A DNA stretch of 50,909 nucleotides, taken from assembly GCA_015657575.1 (NCBI GenBank), contig JACDQN010000441.1:1-50909 (forward strand). Direction: 5' to 3'. Position numbers and translations under genes: made by a program. This document shows positions 1 to 6,771 of this stretch, one piece after another. The notes under the pieces were generated by a model. It was given only the letters and a program-made list of their open reading frames with translations, did no database searches and was not told the origin of the DNA. The DNA is from Sphingopyxis sp. GTDB taxonomy: Bacteria; Pseudomonadota; Alphaproteobacteria; Sphingomonadales; Sphingomonadaceae. How positions within the stretch are numbered: position 1 is the first letter of the stretch; every line of letters starts with the position of its first letter.

Positions 1-1203
1 ATCATCACCTTCGTCAACAAGGTCGACCGTGAGGGGTTGCCGCCGTTCGAACTGCTCGACGAGGTTGCCGACCGGCTGGCACTCGACGTGTGTCCGATGA
101 ACTGGCCGGCAGGTATGGGCGGACAGTTCGAGGGGATCTACGATCTCGTCGACCCCGCGATCATGAAGCCGGGCGGCGATGCGTCGCGCATGTACGAGGG
201 CGACCGCTTCGACGTGTCGGGGCTCGACGACGATGCGCTCGCGGCGCGGCTCAGCGCCGATGCGCTCGCGCATCTCAAGGAAGAGACGGAGCTGGCGTCG
301 GCCTGTTATGCGCCCTTCGACGCCGCGGCCTATCGGAACGGCGACCTGACGCCGGTCTATTTCGGATCGGCGCTGAAGGAATTCGGGGTCGTCGATCTGC
401 TGAACGCGCTGGCGAACCACGCCCCCGGGCCGGGCGCGCAGCCCGCAGAGCCCGCACCGGTCCAGCCCGATGACGAGGCCGTCACGGGCTTCGTCTTCAA
501 GGTGCAGGCGAACATGAACCCCGCGCACCGCGACCGCATCGCCTTCATGCGTCTCTGCTCGGGCAAGTTCGAGCGCGGGATGCGGCTGATGCAGGGCGGG
601 ACGGGCAAGGCGATCGCGATCAGCCGCCCGATGCTGTTCCTCGCACAGGACCGCGAAATGGCCGAGGAAGCCTATCCCGGCGACATCATCGGCATTCCGA
701 ACCACGGCACGCTGCGCGTCGGCGATACCTTGTCGGAGCGCACGGACATCACGATCACCGGCTTGCCGAACTTCGCCCCCGAAATTCTTCGCCGCGTCGC
801 GCTCGTCGATCCGACCAAGACGAAGCAGCTGCGCAAGGCGCTCGACGACATGGCCGAAGAGGGGATCATCCAGGTCTTCTATCCGGAAATCGGATCGAAC
901 ATGATCGTCGGCGTCGTCGGCCAGTTGCAGCTTGAAGTGCTGATCAGCCGTCTCGAAGCCGAATATAAGGTCGAGGCGAAGCTCGAGGCGTCGCCGTGGG
1001 ACACCGCGCGCTGGATCGCCAGCGACGATGCGGCAGCGCTCAAGGCGTTCCAAGCCGATCACCGGGGCGCGTCCGCGACCGACCGCGACGGCGCCCCGGT
1101 CTTCATGGCGAAGGACGCGTGGGAAGTCGGCTATGTGACGCAGCGCCACCCCGCGATCCGCTTCACCGCGACGAAAGAGCGCGTGTTCGCCGACGCGGGT
1201 TGA
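1..1203 (+). CDS. prfC: Peptide chain release factor 3 (RF3), 5'-truncated by window edge
   Basis: Translational GTPase that recycles class-I release factors from the ribosome after peptide release. The frame is open from base 1, so the N-terminal part of the G domain (Walker A) lies outside the window. The visible part begins with ITFVNKVDRE, which contains the G4 motif NKVD, and then follows RF3 closely: TGFVFKVQANMNPAHRDR in domain II, EEAYPGDIIGIPNHGT, and NFAPEILRRV with VGVVGQLQLEVLISRLEAEY in domain III. It ends at a normal RF3 C-terminus. This is a chromosomal housekeeping gene and helps place the left side of the window outside the mobile element. Confidence 0.95.
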   Translation: MITFVNKVDREGLPPFELLDEVADRLALDVCPMNWPAGMGGQFEGIYDLVDPAIMKPGGDASRMYEGDRFDVSGLDDDALAARLSADALAHLKEETELASACYAPFDAAAYRNGDLTPVYFGSALKEFGVVDLLNALANHAPGPGAQPAEPAPVQPDDEAVTGFVFKVQANMNPAHRDRIAFMRLCSGKFERGMRLMQGGTGKAIAISRPMLFLAQDREMAEEAYPGDIIGIPNHGTLRVGDTLSERTDITITGLPNFAPEILRRVALVDPTKTKQLRKALDDMAEEGIIQVFYPEIGSNMIVGVVGQLQLEVLISRLEAEYKVEAKLEASPWDTARWIASDDAAALKAFQADHRGASATDRDGAPVFMAKDAWEVGYVTQRHPAIRFTATKERVFADAG

Positions 1204-1259
1204 TCCTGTCGGGCAACTCCGCCACCATGACGTCAACAGCGGCAAAGGTGGGGGTATCG

Positions 1260-1718
1260 ATGCGCGGATGGATATGGGCGCTCGCGGCCATCGCGAGCAG
1301 CACGCCGGCGGCGGCGCAGACGATCAGCATGCCGATCGCCAAGGGCTTCTGGATCAGCGCCACGGATAAATGCGCGGCGGCGACCAACGGCTATGCCTTC
1401 GACGGCAAGCGATGGGGGGCCGTCTATTTTTACGGGCCGAACGCCGGCATGGGCCCGGCGGTCGAGTTGGAGCCGATCACGCGGACGCGGCCGGTGGCGG
1501 GCGGCTTCACTTATATGCAGTTCGGCGGCTATGACGGCGCGGGCTATTTCCAGGTCAAGCCGCTCGCGCCGAACCGCATGCTGTTTCGCACCGGCGCCCC
1601 GGGTCCCGAAGGCATCCAGGTGATGGACGACACGCTCATCCGCTGCGATTTGAGCGCATTGTCGCCGAAAATGCGGACGGCCCTGGCGCGCGCTATTCCG
1701 GCATTGGCGGTCAAATAA
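1260..1718 (+). CDS. Small secreted protein of unknown function
   Basis: A 152-residue protein with a clear signal peptide (about residues 1-20, ending in TPAAAQ). I choose ATG 1260 because an AAGGTGGGG ribosome-binding sequence lies just upstream and it puts the signal peptide at the N-terminus; ATG 1227 is in frame but would add a charged leader. The mature part has about 130 residues with two cysteines, one near the start (DKCAAATNG) and one near the end (LIRCDLS), which could form a disulfide. I do not recognise the family. The gene ends in an 8-base tail-to-tail overlap with dinB. Confidence 0.75.
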   Translation: MRGWIWALAAIASSTPAAAQTISMPIAKGFWISATDKCAAATNGYAFDGKRWGAVYFYGPNAGMGPAVELEPITRTRPVAGGFTYMQFGGYDGAGYFQVKPLAPNRMLFRTGAPGPEGIQVMDDTLIRCDLSALSPKMRTALARAIPALAVK

Positions 1719-2841
1719 GGCTGAGCAGGTCGGCGGGCGCCGCGCCGCCGCTTTCATCCTCGTCTTCCTCGCCCTCGAACTTGCTGAGCGTGATGCCGAG
1801 CAGGCGAATGCCCTGTTCGGTCGGGAGCAGGGGAGCAAGGATCGCTTCGCCCGCAGCAAGGAGGCTCGTCCCGCCGAGGATGGGGTGGGAAACGGTTCTG
1901 GCCCGCGTGATCGTCTGGAAATCGGCGTAGCGCAGCTTCAGCGTCACCGTCCGCCCGCGCGCGCCTTTCTTGGCCGCGCGGTCCCAAACGACGGTACAGA
2001 CATGCGCCAGCGCCTCGCGGATTTCGGTGTCGGTGATCAGGTCGTTGAAAAAGGTACGCTCACCGCCCAGCGATTTGAGCGGCCGGTTCGACTTGACCCG
2101 CCGATGATCGATCCCCTGCGCCAGATTGTGGAGCCATTCGGCGCTGTTGCCGAAATGCTCGCCGAGCCAGGCCATGTCCTTCGCGGCGAGGTCGGCGCCC
2201 GAGAAGACGCCAAGCCCCTCCATCTTCGCTGCGGTCACCGGGCCGATGCCGTGAAAGCGGCGGATCGACAGCGTCTGCACGAAGGCCGCGCCCCTGCCCG
2301 GCGGGATGATAGTGATCCCGTCGGGCTTGTTCTGATCCGACGCGAGCTTGGCGATGAACTTGTTGTACGAGACGCCCGCCGAGGCGGTGAGGCCGGTTTC
2401 CGCACGGATGCGGCGGCGGATCAGCTTGGCCGTCGCGGTCGCGCTGCCGAGCCCGGCCTTGTCGCGGCTGACGTCGAGATAGGCTTCGTCGAGCGACAGC
2501 GGCTCGACCTCGTCCGCATAGTCGCGAAAGATCGCCCGGATCTGGTGCGAGATGTCGCGATAAACCTCGAACCGCGGCGGCACGAAGATCAGGCCGGGGC
2601 ACTGGCGCTTCGCGGTGATGCTCGGCATCGCCGAGCGCACGCCGAACTTGCGCGCCTCATAGCTGGCAGCGGCGACCACGCCGCGCCGCGACGAGCCGCC
2701 GACCGCGACGGGCTTGCCGCGCAGCGCGGGATCGTCGCGCTGTTCGACCGACGCGTAAAAGGCATCCATGTCGACATGGATGATCTTGCGGACGAGCGGG
2801 TCCGGTGCGCCGTCGGAAACTGGGTCTTCGCCGTCTTCCAC
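1711..2841 (-). CDS. dinB: DNA polymerase IV (Y-family translesion polymerase)
   Basis: Error-prone polymerase that copies past damaged bases. The 376-residue protein has the Y-family signatures: HVDMDAFYASVEQ near residues 22-34 with metal-binding Asp24 and Asp26, RGKPVAVGG, and SLDEAYLDV with Asp118-Glu119, followed by a thumb HhH-type region (SIRRFHGIGPVTAAKMEGLG) and a little-finger domain. The start is GTG at 2841; no better internal start precedes the conserved N-terminus. Length is normal for the family. It is transcribed away from the tRNA, and its promoter must lie in 2842-2942, where I see no clear LexA box. Confidence 0.95.
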   Translation of the reverse strand: MEDGEDPVSDGAPDPLVRKIIHVDMDAFYASVEQRDDPALRGKPVAVGGSSRRGVVAAASYEARKFGVRSAMPSITAKRQCPGLIFVPPRFEVYRDISHQIRAIFRDYADEVEPLSLDEAYLDVSRDKAGLGSATATAKLIRRRIRAETGLTASAGVSYNKFIAKLASDQNKPDGITIIPPGRGAAFVQTLSIRRFHGIGPVTAAKMEGLGVFSGADLAAKDMAWLGEHFGNSAEWLHNLAQGIDHRRVKSNRPLKSLGGERTFFNDLITDTEIREALAHVCTVVWDRAAKKGARGRTVTLKLRYADFQTITRARTVSHPILGGTSLLAAGEAILAPLLPTEQGIRLLGITLSKFEGEEDEDESGGAAPADLLSLI

Positions 2842-2942
2842 GCCGTCGGCTTAGCATGTTGCCGAAATGTTCTCAATGTCCGGCGCAAGGCCGCGCTTGA
2901 CGCCGCGCGGGCAAACTGGCAATCGCCGCCGACCTTGGAGAT

Positions 2943-3017
2943 GCGGGGTATAGCATAGTGGTAATGCTCTAGCCTTCCAAGCTAGCTAGGCGGGTTCGAT
3001 TCCCGCTACCCGCTCCA
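2943..3017 (+). tRNA. tRNA-Gly(TCC), insertion target of the element
   Basis: Cloverleaf read by eye: D stem GCAT/ATGC, anticodon stem CTAGC/GCTAG around loop CTTCCAA (anticodon TCC), T arm GCGGG-TTCGATT-CCCGC, 3' acceptor strand TACCCGC, then TCCA with an encoded CCA. The 5' acceptor strand reads GCGGGGTA, one G more than the GCGGGTA that would pair perfectly, so the stem would carry a bulged G in the GGGG run 2945-2948. That is either a real variant or an assembly indel. The tRNA 3' half is the likely attB/attL core because the integrase begins about 200 bases downstream. Confidence 0.93.
2991..3017 (+). other. Probable attL core within the tRNA-Gly 3' end
   Basis: Tyrosine integrases of this class usually recombine at the 3' end of a tRNA and restore it. 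Here the T arm and acceptor end of tRNA-Gly directly precede an integrase gene read in the same direction. I found no second copy of the tRNA 3' end in the window, so the other attachment site and the exact core length are not defined. The assignment is inference from position. Confidence 0.55.
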
Positions 3018-3131
3018 AGATTTCATCCGACATCGTCCGACATTGTCTTTGAAAACCGCAGAAAACTGCGGTATATTGCCTTTCTTTTTCCGATGGCATC
3101 CGGCGTTATCCGGTGGCAGCCGAGCATGTCT

Positions 3132-3196
3132 GGGGGCCACTTAGGGGGCCTCGCCATCGGGGACGAATTCGAGTGGCCCCCACCGTGGGGGCCACT
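3132..3196. repeat. Three copies of GGGGGCCACT, two forming a 12-bp-arm palindrome
   Basis: GGGGGCCACT occurs at 3132-3141 on the plus strand, inverted at 3172-3181, and again on the plus strand at 3187-3196. The last two are the inner part of a perfect inverted repeat: AGTGGCCCCCAC at 3172-3183 and its complement at 3185-3196, separated by one base. It sits between the tRNA and the integrase start, where integrase or excisionase arm sites or an integrase operator would be expected. The role is not known; it could also act as an RNA hairpin in the int leader. Confidence 0.7.
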
Positions 3197-3218
3197 TGGT
3201 GGAAAGGCCCATGAAATA

Positions 3219-4463
3219 ATGCCACTTTCTGATGTCGTCATCCGCAACGCTAAGCCGCGCGAGAAGCCCTTCAAGATGGGTGATTCGCTTGGACTGTTTC
3301 TGCTGGTTCAGCCGGGCGGCGGAAAATTGTGGCGACTCAAATATCGTATCAACGGTCGCGAGAAGAAGTTTGCGCTAGGCGTTTATCCGGATGTGAGCTT
3401 GAGCGACGCGCGCCGCCGCCGCGACCAGGCGCGCAGGTTGCTCGCGGATGGCAAAGACCCCTCACTCGAAAAGCAACGCGAAAAGACGCGCTCGCGAATC
3501 GAAGCGAACAATACCTTCGGCGCAATCGCCGAAGAATATTGCCGCAAGCGGCGGCGTGACGGTGAGAAGGCATGGGCAACTTCCACCGCGACGCGAAGCG
3601 AGTACCTGCTTTCGCAGCTCGCCATTTCGATCGGCCGCGTTCCGGTCGCTGAAATCGGACCTGCGGACGTTCTCGCCGCCGTGCGCAAAATCGAGGACAA
3701 GGGAAATCTCGAAAGCGCGCGGCGGACGCTGCAACTTGCCAGCAGCGTGTTTCGTTATGCGGTCGCCACGGTGCGTCTGACCTCTGACCCGACGCGGGAT
3801 TTGCGAGGCGCGCTTATTTCACCGAAGGTGACGCACTATGGCGCGATCACCGAACCCGCTAAAGCCGGCGAACTGCTTGTCGCGATCGACGGCTACGACG
3901 GTCATGGCGTCACCAAGCTCGCATTGCAGATTTCGCCGCATGTCTTTGTTCGTCCTGGCGAATTGCGCCAAGCTCAATGGGGAGAAATCGACCTTGCGTC
4001 CGCATTGTGGACCATCCCCGCGGAAAAGACAAAGATGCGGAAGCCGCACCACGTTCCGCTGTCGGGCCAGGCGGTCGAACTGTTTAGGTTGCTGCAATCG
4101 CTTTCAGGGACGAGCGGCTATGCGTTTCCCTCGATCCGCACCCGGAAGCGCCCGATGTCGGATAACACGCTCAATGCCGCGCTGCGTCGGCTCGGCTATT
4201 CAAGTGATGAAATGACGGGGCATGGCTTCAGGGCGATGGCAAGCACGCTGCTCAATGAATCCGGGTTATGGTCGCCCGATGCAATCGAGCGGGCGCTGGC
4301 CCATGGCGATAGCGACAAGGTTCGCGCGGCCTATCATCGCGGCGCCCACTGGAAAGAACGCTTGAAAATGGCGCAATGGTGGAGCGACTATCTGGACGGT
4401 TTGCGGAAGGAGGCTCAATCCCGAACCCCATCCACTCGGCTTGAGGGCATTCAGTATAGATGA
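3219..4463 (+). CDS. int: P4-type tyrosine recombinase/integrase
   Basis: Site-specific recombinase, 414 residues, that would integrate and excise the element at tRNA-Gly. The N-terminus (MPLSDVVIRNAKPREKPFK, then GLFLLVQPGGGKLWRLKY) is the DUF4102-type arm-binding domain of P4-like integrases. A central SAM-like domain lies around residues 100-190. The C-terminal catalytic domain shows RPGELRQAQW (first Arg), HGFRAMASTLL (H-x-x-R) and HGDSDKVRAAYHRG with the nucleophilic Tyr. I choose ATG 3219 because the family begins here and GGAAAGG lies about 11 bases upstream; an in-frame ATG at 3093 would add 42 atypical residues across the palindrome. Confidence 0.93.
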   Translation: MPLSDVVIRNAKPREKPFKMGDSLGLFLLVQPGGGKLWRLKYRINGREKKFALGVYPDVSLSDARRRRDQARRLLADGKDPSLEKQREKTRSRIEANNTFGAIAEEYCRKRRRDGEKAWATSTATRSEYLLSQLAISIGRVPVAEIGPADVLAAVRKIEDKGNLESARRTLQLASSVFRYAVATVRLTSDPTRDLRGALISPKVTHYGAITEPAKAGELLVAIDGYDGHGVTKLALQISPHVFVRPGELRQAQWGEIDLASALWTIPAEKTKMRKPHHVPLSGQAVELFRLLQSLSGTSGYAFPSIRTRKRPMSDNTLNAALRRLGYSSDEMTGHGFRAMASTLLNESGLWSPDAIERALAHGDSDKVRAAYHRGAHWKERLKMAQWWSDYLDGLRKEAQSRTPSTRLEGIQYR

Positions 4464-4726
4464 TCCCGACCGGATATGGAGAACGGATGGTTGTCCAATC
4501 GGGTTTGCACAATGTCCTCGCTTTATCGCCCCATGACGCCGCCTTCATGCGATATCGGTCGGTAAAGCGGCGAAAAAAGTTTCGCTAAATCAAAACGGAA
4601 AACCTCCCCGTGTGCATCGTACCTCTGAACGCGCGCCGCATAGGACGGATCGCCCGTTCGCATCATTCCGGGCCTGAAATTCGCCTTGGTACTTGAGACG
4701 CACAATAACAGAGGGATCATTCTCAA
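4464..4726 (+). other. Intergenic leader with one ECF promoter copy
   Basis: No convincing gene here. The only structure I see is the GGAAA-N16-CGT promoter at 4597-4620, embedded in about 60 bases that resemble the promoter in front of the sigma factor gene. About 105 bases separate this promoter from the next start codon. Confidence 0.6.
4597..4620 (+). promoter_or_regulatory. ECF-sigma promoter P1 (GGAAA-N16-CGT)
   Basis: GGAAA at 4597-4601, a 16-base spacer, then CGT at 4618-4620, within AAAACGGAAA...CTCCCC...GTGCATCGTACC. The same elements with the same spacing occur before the sigma factor gene and before the TonB receptor. This places the small secreted protein at 4727 in the same regulon, with a long leader. 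The element matches the general ECF pattern (a GGAA-type -35 and a CGT-type -10). Confidence 0.75.
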
Positions 4727-4966
4727 ATGCGTAAACTTGCTTTTCCGATCGTCGCCGCTGCCGCCGTCGCCCTGTCGCCCATTGTCGCCGCGCAGACGAC
4801 CGAACAGCCCGCCGACACCGATCAGGCCGAACCCGCTGGGGAGCCTGCGGCGGAACCCGCTGCGGAGCCCGAGACGGAACCGGCTGCCGAGCCTGCCGCC
4901 GAACCAGCGGCGGAACCTGCGAAAGAACCGGCGAGCGACGAACCGGCGGCCGATCCGAAACGCTAA
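4727..4966 (+). CDS. Small secreted Ala/Pro/Glu-repeat protein
   Basis: A 79-residue protein with a signal peptide (MRKLAFPIVAAAAVALSPIVAAQ, cut near residue 22) followed by an acidic low-complexity tail built from repeated AEP/AAEP units with charged ends (ADPKR). There is no folded domain in sight. The start ATG is preceded by AGAGGGA. It is followed by a strong terminator and preceded by an ECF promoter like those of the adjacent FecI and TonB-receptor genes, so it is probably co-regulated with them. It may be a periplasmic spacer-like peptide; the function is unknown. Confidence 0.75.
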   Translation: MRKLAFPIVAAAAVALSPIVAAQTTEQPADTDQAEPAGEPAAEPAAEPETEPAAEPAAEPAAEPAKEPASDEPAADPKR

Positions 4967-4981
4967 GGGTCCAGGAATGCG

Positions 4982-5011
4982 AAAAAGGGCGGGTCTTTCC
5001 CGCCCTTTTTT
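4982..5011 (+). terminator. Rho-independent terminator
   Basis: Stem AAAAAGGGCGGG (4982-4993) and CCCGCCCTTTTT (4999-5010) around loop TCTTT, ending in a run of six T. It closes the small secreted protein gene and insulates the sigma factor operon. Confidence 0.9.
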
Positions 5012-5089
5012 ATTTGCCGACAAGCAATCCGAAAGAGCCGCGACCATGCTATGTTGGCGGCGCATAAAAATAAATCGCTAAAACAAAAC

Positions 5090-5113
5090 GGAAAGTCTCC
5101 CCTCGTGCATCGT
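5090..5113 (+). promoter_or_regulatory. ECF-sigma promoter P2 in front of the sigma factor gene
   Basis: GGAAA at 5090-5094, 16 bases, CGT at 5111-5113, then ACTTCTGAA. It resembles P1 over roughly 60 bases (GCGGCG, A-rich stretch, TCGCTAAA, CAAAACGGAAA, CTCCCC, GTGCATCGTAC, TTCTGAA). Its place about 30 bases before the sigma factor start suggests autoregulation. Confidence 0.78.
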
Positions 5114-5144
5114 ACTTCTGAATGGAGGCGCGAAGACGGATGTC

Positions 5145-5735
5145 GTGAACAGGGAGAAGCGCGCACGGATCATGGCTTGGGTGGGGAAGGAGATACTTCC
5201 CCACGAGGCCGACGTGCGCGCCTGGCTCCGGCGCACACTCGATCCCGAAGACCTCGAAGATGTCATCCAGGAAACCTACTGCCAGATCGCGGCGCTAAAG
5301 GACGTCGGCCATATTCGCAGCGGTCGCGCCTATTTCTTCACCGCCGCGCGGAGCATCGTCCTGATGCGATTGCGCCGCCAGCGTATCGTCAGCATCGAAT
5401 CCGTTACGGAAATAGAGAGCCTGAACATCGTTGGAGATGAGCCGTCGCCCGAGCGGATCGCCGGAGGCCGCCGCGAACTGGACCGGGTGCGCCGACTGAT
5501 CGAGGGATTGCCGGACCGATGCCGCAGGGTATTCGAGCTTCGCAAGGTCGAAGGGCTGCCGCAAAGGGAAGTCGCGGAGCGGCTGGGGGTAAGCGAGCAT
5601 GTCGTCGAGAATGACGTGACCAAGGGTTTGAAATTGATTTTGCAGGCGATCGCCCAAGGTGAGCAGAGCGCCGAAAATGCTATGGCAAGAATGGAACAAG
5701 ATGAGCGAGCGCGAAACAGCACAAGCGATCAATGA
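5145..5735 (+). CDS. FecI-like ECF RNA polymerase sigma factor
   Basis: Extracytoplasmic-function sigma factor, up to 196 residues, in the classic FecI-FecR-TonB receptor order. Region 2 is seen in DPEDLEDVIQETYCQIAAL and the helix around YFFTAARSIVLMRLRRQ. Region 4 is seen in LPDRCRRVFELRKVEGLPQR followed by VAERLGVSEHVVENDVTKGL. GTG 5145 gives the longest form; ATG 5172 (MAWVGKEILPHEADVRAWL) is a realistic alternative, and neither has an ideal ribosome-binding site. The gene lies just after promoter P2 and overlaps the anti-sigma gene by 35 bases, implying translational coupling. Confidence 0.92.
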   Translation: MNREKRARIMAWVGKEILPHEADVRAWLRRTLDPEDLEDVIQETYCQIAALKDVGHIRSGRAYFFTAARSIVLMRLRRQRIVSIESVTEIESLNIVGDEPSPERIAGGRRELDRVRRLIEGLPDRCRRVFELRKVEGLPQREVAERLGVSEHVVENDVTKGLKLILQAIAQGEQSAENAMARMEQDERARNSTSDQ

Positions 5736-6678
5736 TCGCGCGGCCGCATGGGTCGCCCGCATGGACCGCGAGGGCGGAGACCCTGCCGTGCGCGCCGAAC
5801 TCAAGGCGTGGCTCGCCGGCGACGATCGCCGCCGCGGCGCCTATTTCCGCGCCAAGGCGGCGTGGACGATGCTCGACCGCGCGAGTGTGCTCGGCGCGGG
5901 GCAGGCTCCATCCTATGAGGTGGCCGCCGCTGGCGGCACGCGGTTTCCACGGCGACGGCTTCTTTGGGGTGGCGGCGGTGCTATCGCTGCCGCACTGGTG
6001 CTCGGCATTACTGGCCTGGATTTCCTTGCTACGCCCGACCAGCAAATCCAGACGGCGATCGGAGAAATAAGGCGCGTCCCGCTGAGCGACGGCTCGCTCG
6101 CTGCGGTGAATACCCAGACGACGCTCGACGTGACGATGAAGCCCGAGGTCCGGCAGGTCGCGCTCAAAGACGGCGAAGCCTGGTTCCAGGTCGCCAAGGA
6201 TCGCGCGCGTCCGTTCGTGGTCGAGGTCGGTGACGTTCGGGTTCGTGCGGTCGGCACGGCCTTCGCGGTCAAGCGGACCGCAGCCGGTGTCAATGTCCAG
6301 GTGACCGAGGGCGTGGTCGAAATATGGCGCGTCGGCGATGAGGCCAATATCCAGCGCGTGAAAGCAGGAACTCGGGCGTTGATCGCGCCCGACCGGGCGG
6401 TCGCGCCTGTGGTTGCCGCGAACGAAGAAATCGACAATGCGCTCGCCTGGCGCACCGGCCAGCTCGTCTTCGACGGCGATAGCGTCGCCGAAGCGGTCGC
6501 CGAGTTCAACCGCTACAATGTCCGCAAGATCGAGCTGGCAGATGCCGGTCTGGGCGAACAGAAAATGGTCGGACGTTTCCGCACTAACGAACCCGACGCC
6601 TTTGCACGCGCGGTCGCTACCTTGATGAAGGCGCGCGCCGAAATGCACTCTGACCGGATCATATTGTCGCAGAACTGA
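5701..6678 (+). CDS. FecR-type anti-sigma factor/transmembrane signal transducer
   Basis: Inner-membrane protein of 325 residues that would hold or activate the sigma factor depending on the state of the outer-membrane receptor. Residues 1-55 are a DUF4880-type cytoplasmic domain (NDRAAAWVARMDREG, RRRGAYFRAKAAW). A transmembrane helix spans about residues 86-104. The periplasmic FecR domain follows (GEIRRVPLSDGS, VNTQTTLDV, GEAWFQVAKDRARPFVVEVG, VRAVGTAFAV). A short C-terminal DUF4974-like region (LVFDGDSVAEAVAEFNRYN) ends the protein. ATG 5701 is chosen; GTG 5659 is in frame and also possible. Confidence 0.93.
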   Translation: MSERETAQAINDRAAAWVARMDREGGDPAVRAELKAWLAGDDRRRGAYFRAKAAWTMLDRASVLGAGQAPSYEVAAAGGTRFPRRRLLWGGGGAIAAALVLGITGLDFLATPDQQIQTAIGEIRRVPLSDGSLAAVNTQTTLDVTMKPEVRQVALKDGEAWFQVAKDRARPFVVEVGDVRVRAVGTAFAVKRTAAGVNVQVTEGVVEIWRVGDEANIQRVKAGTRALIAPDRAVAPVVAANEEIDNALAWRTGQLVFDGDSVAEAVAEFNRYNVRKIELADAGLGEQKMVGRFRTNEPDAFARAVATLMKARAEMHSDRIILSQN

Positions 6679-6700
6679 AATAAACTCGGTCTGCGAAAAC

Positions 6701-6724
6701 GGAAAATTCTCTCCCGCGCATCGT
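6701..6724 (+). promoter_or_regulatory. ECF-sigma promoter P3 in front of the TonB receptor
   Basis: GGAAA at 6701-6705, 16 bases, CGT at 6722-6724, within GAAAACGGAAAATTCTCTCC and GCGCATCGT. Same spacing and same core as P1 and P2. It lies about 48 bases before the receptor start codon. Confidence 0.78.
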
Positions 6725-6771
6725 GTCCATGTGAGCCTGAATAATCGGGCCGCTCATATGGGGAGGAATAT

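Noticed and set aside
1885-2958. 357-codon plus-strand frame opposite dinB
   Set aside because: Antisense shadow of dinB; it also runs into the tRNA region.
4797-4960. Repeat in the AEP-coding region as a DNA repeat array or CRISPR
   Set aside because: The periodicity is in-frame codon repetition within a secreted protein gene; there are no spacer-like units. No CRISPR array was seen anywhere in the window.
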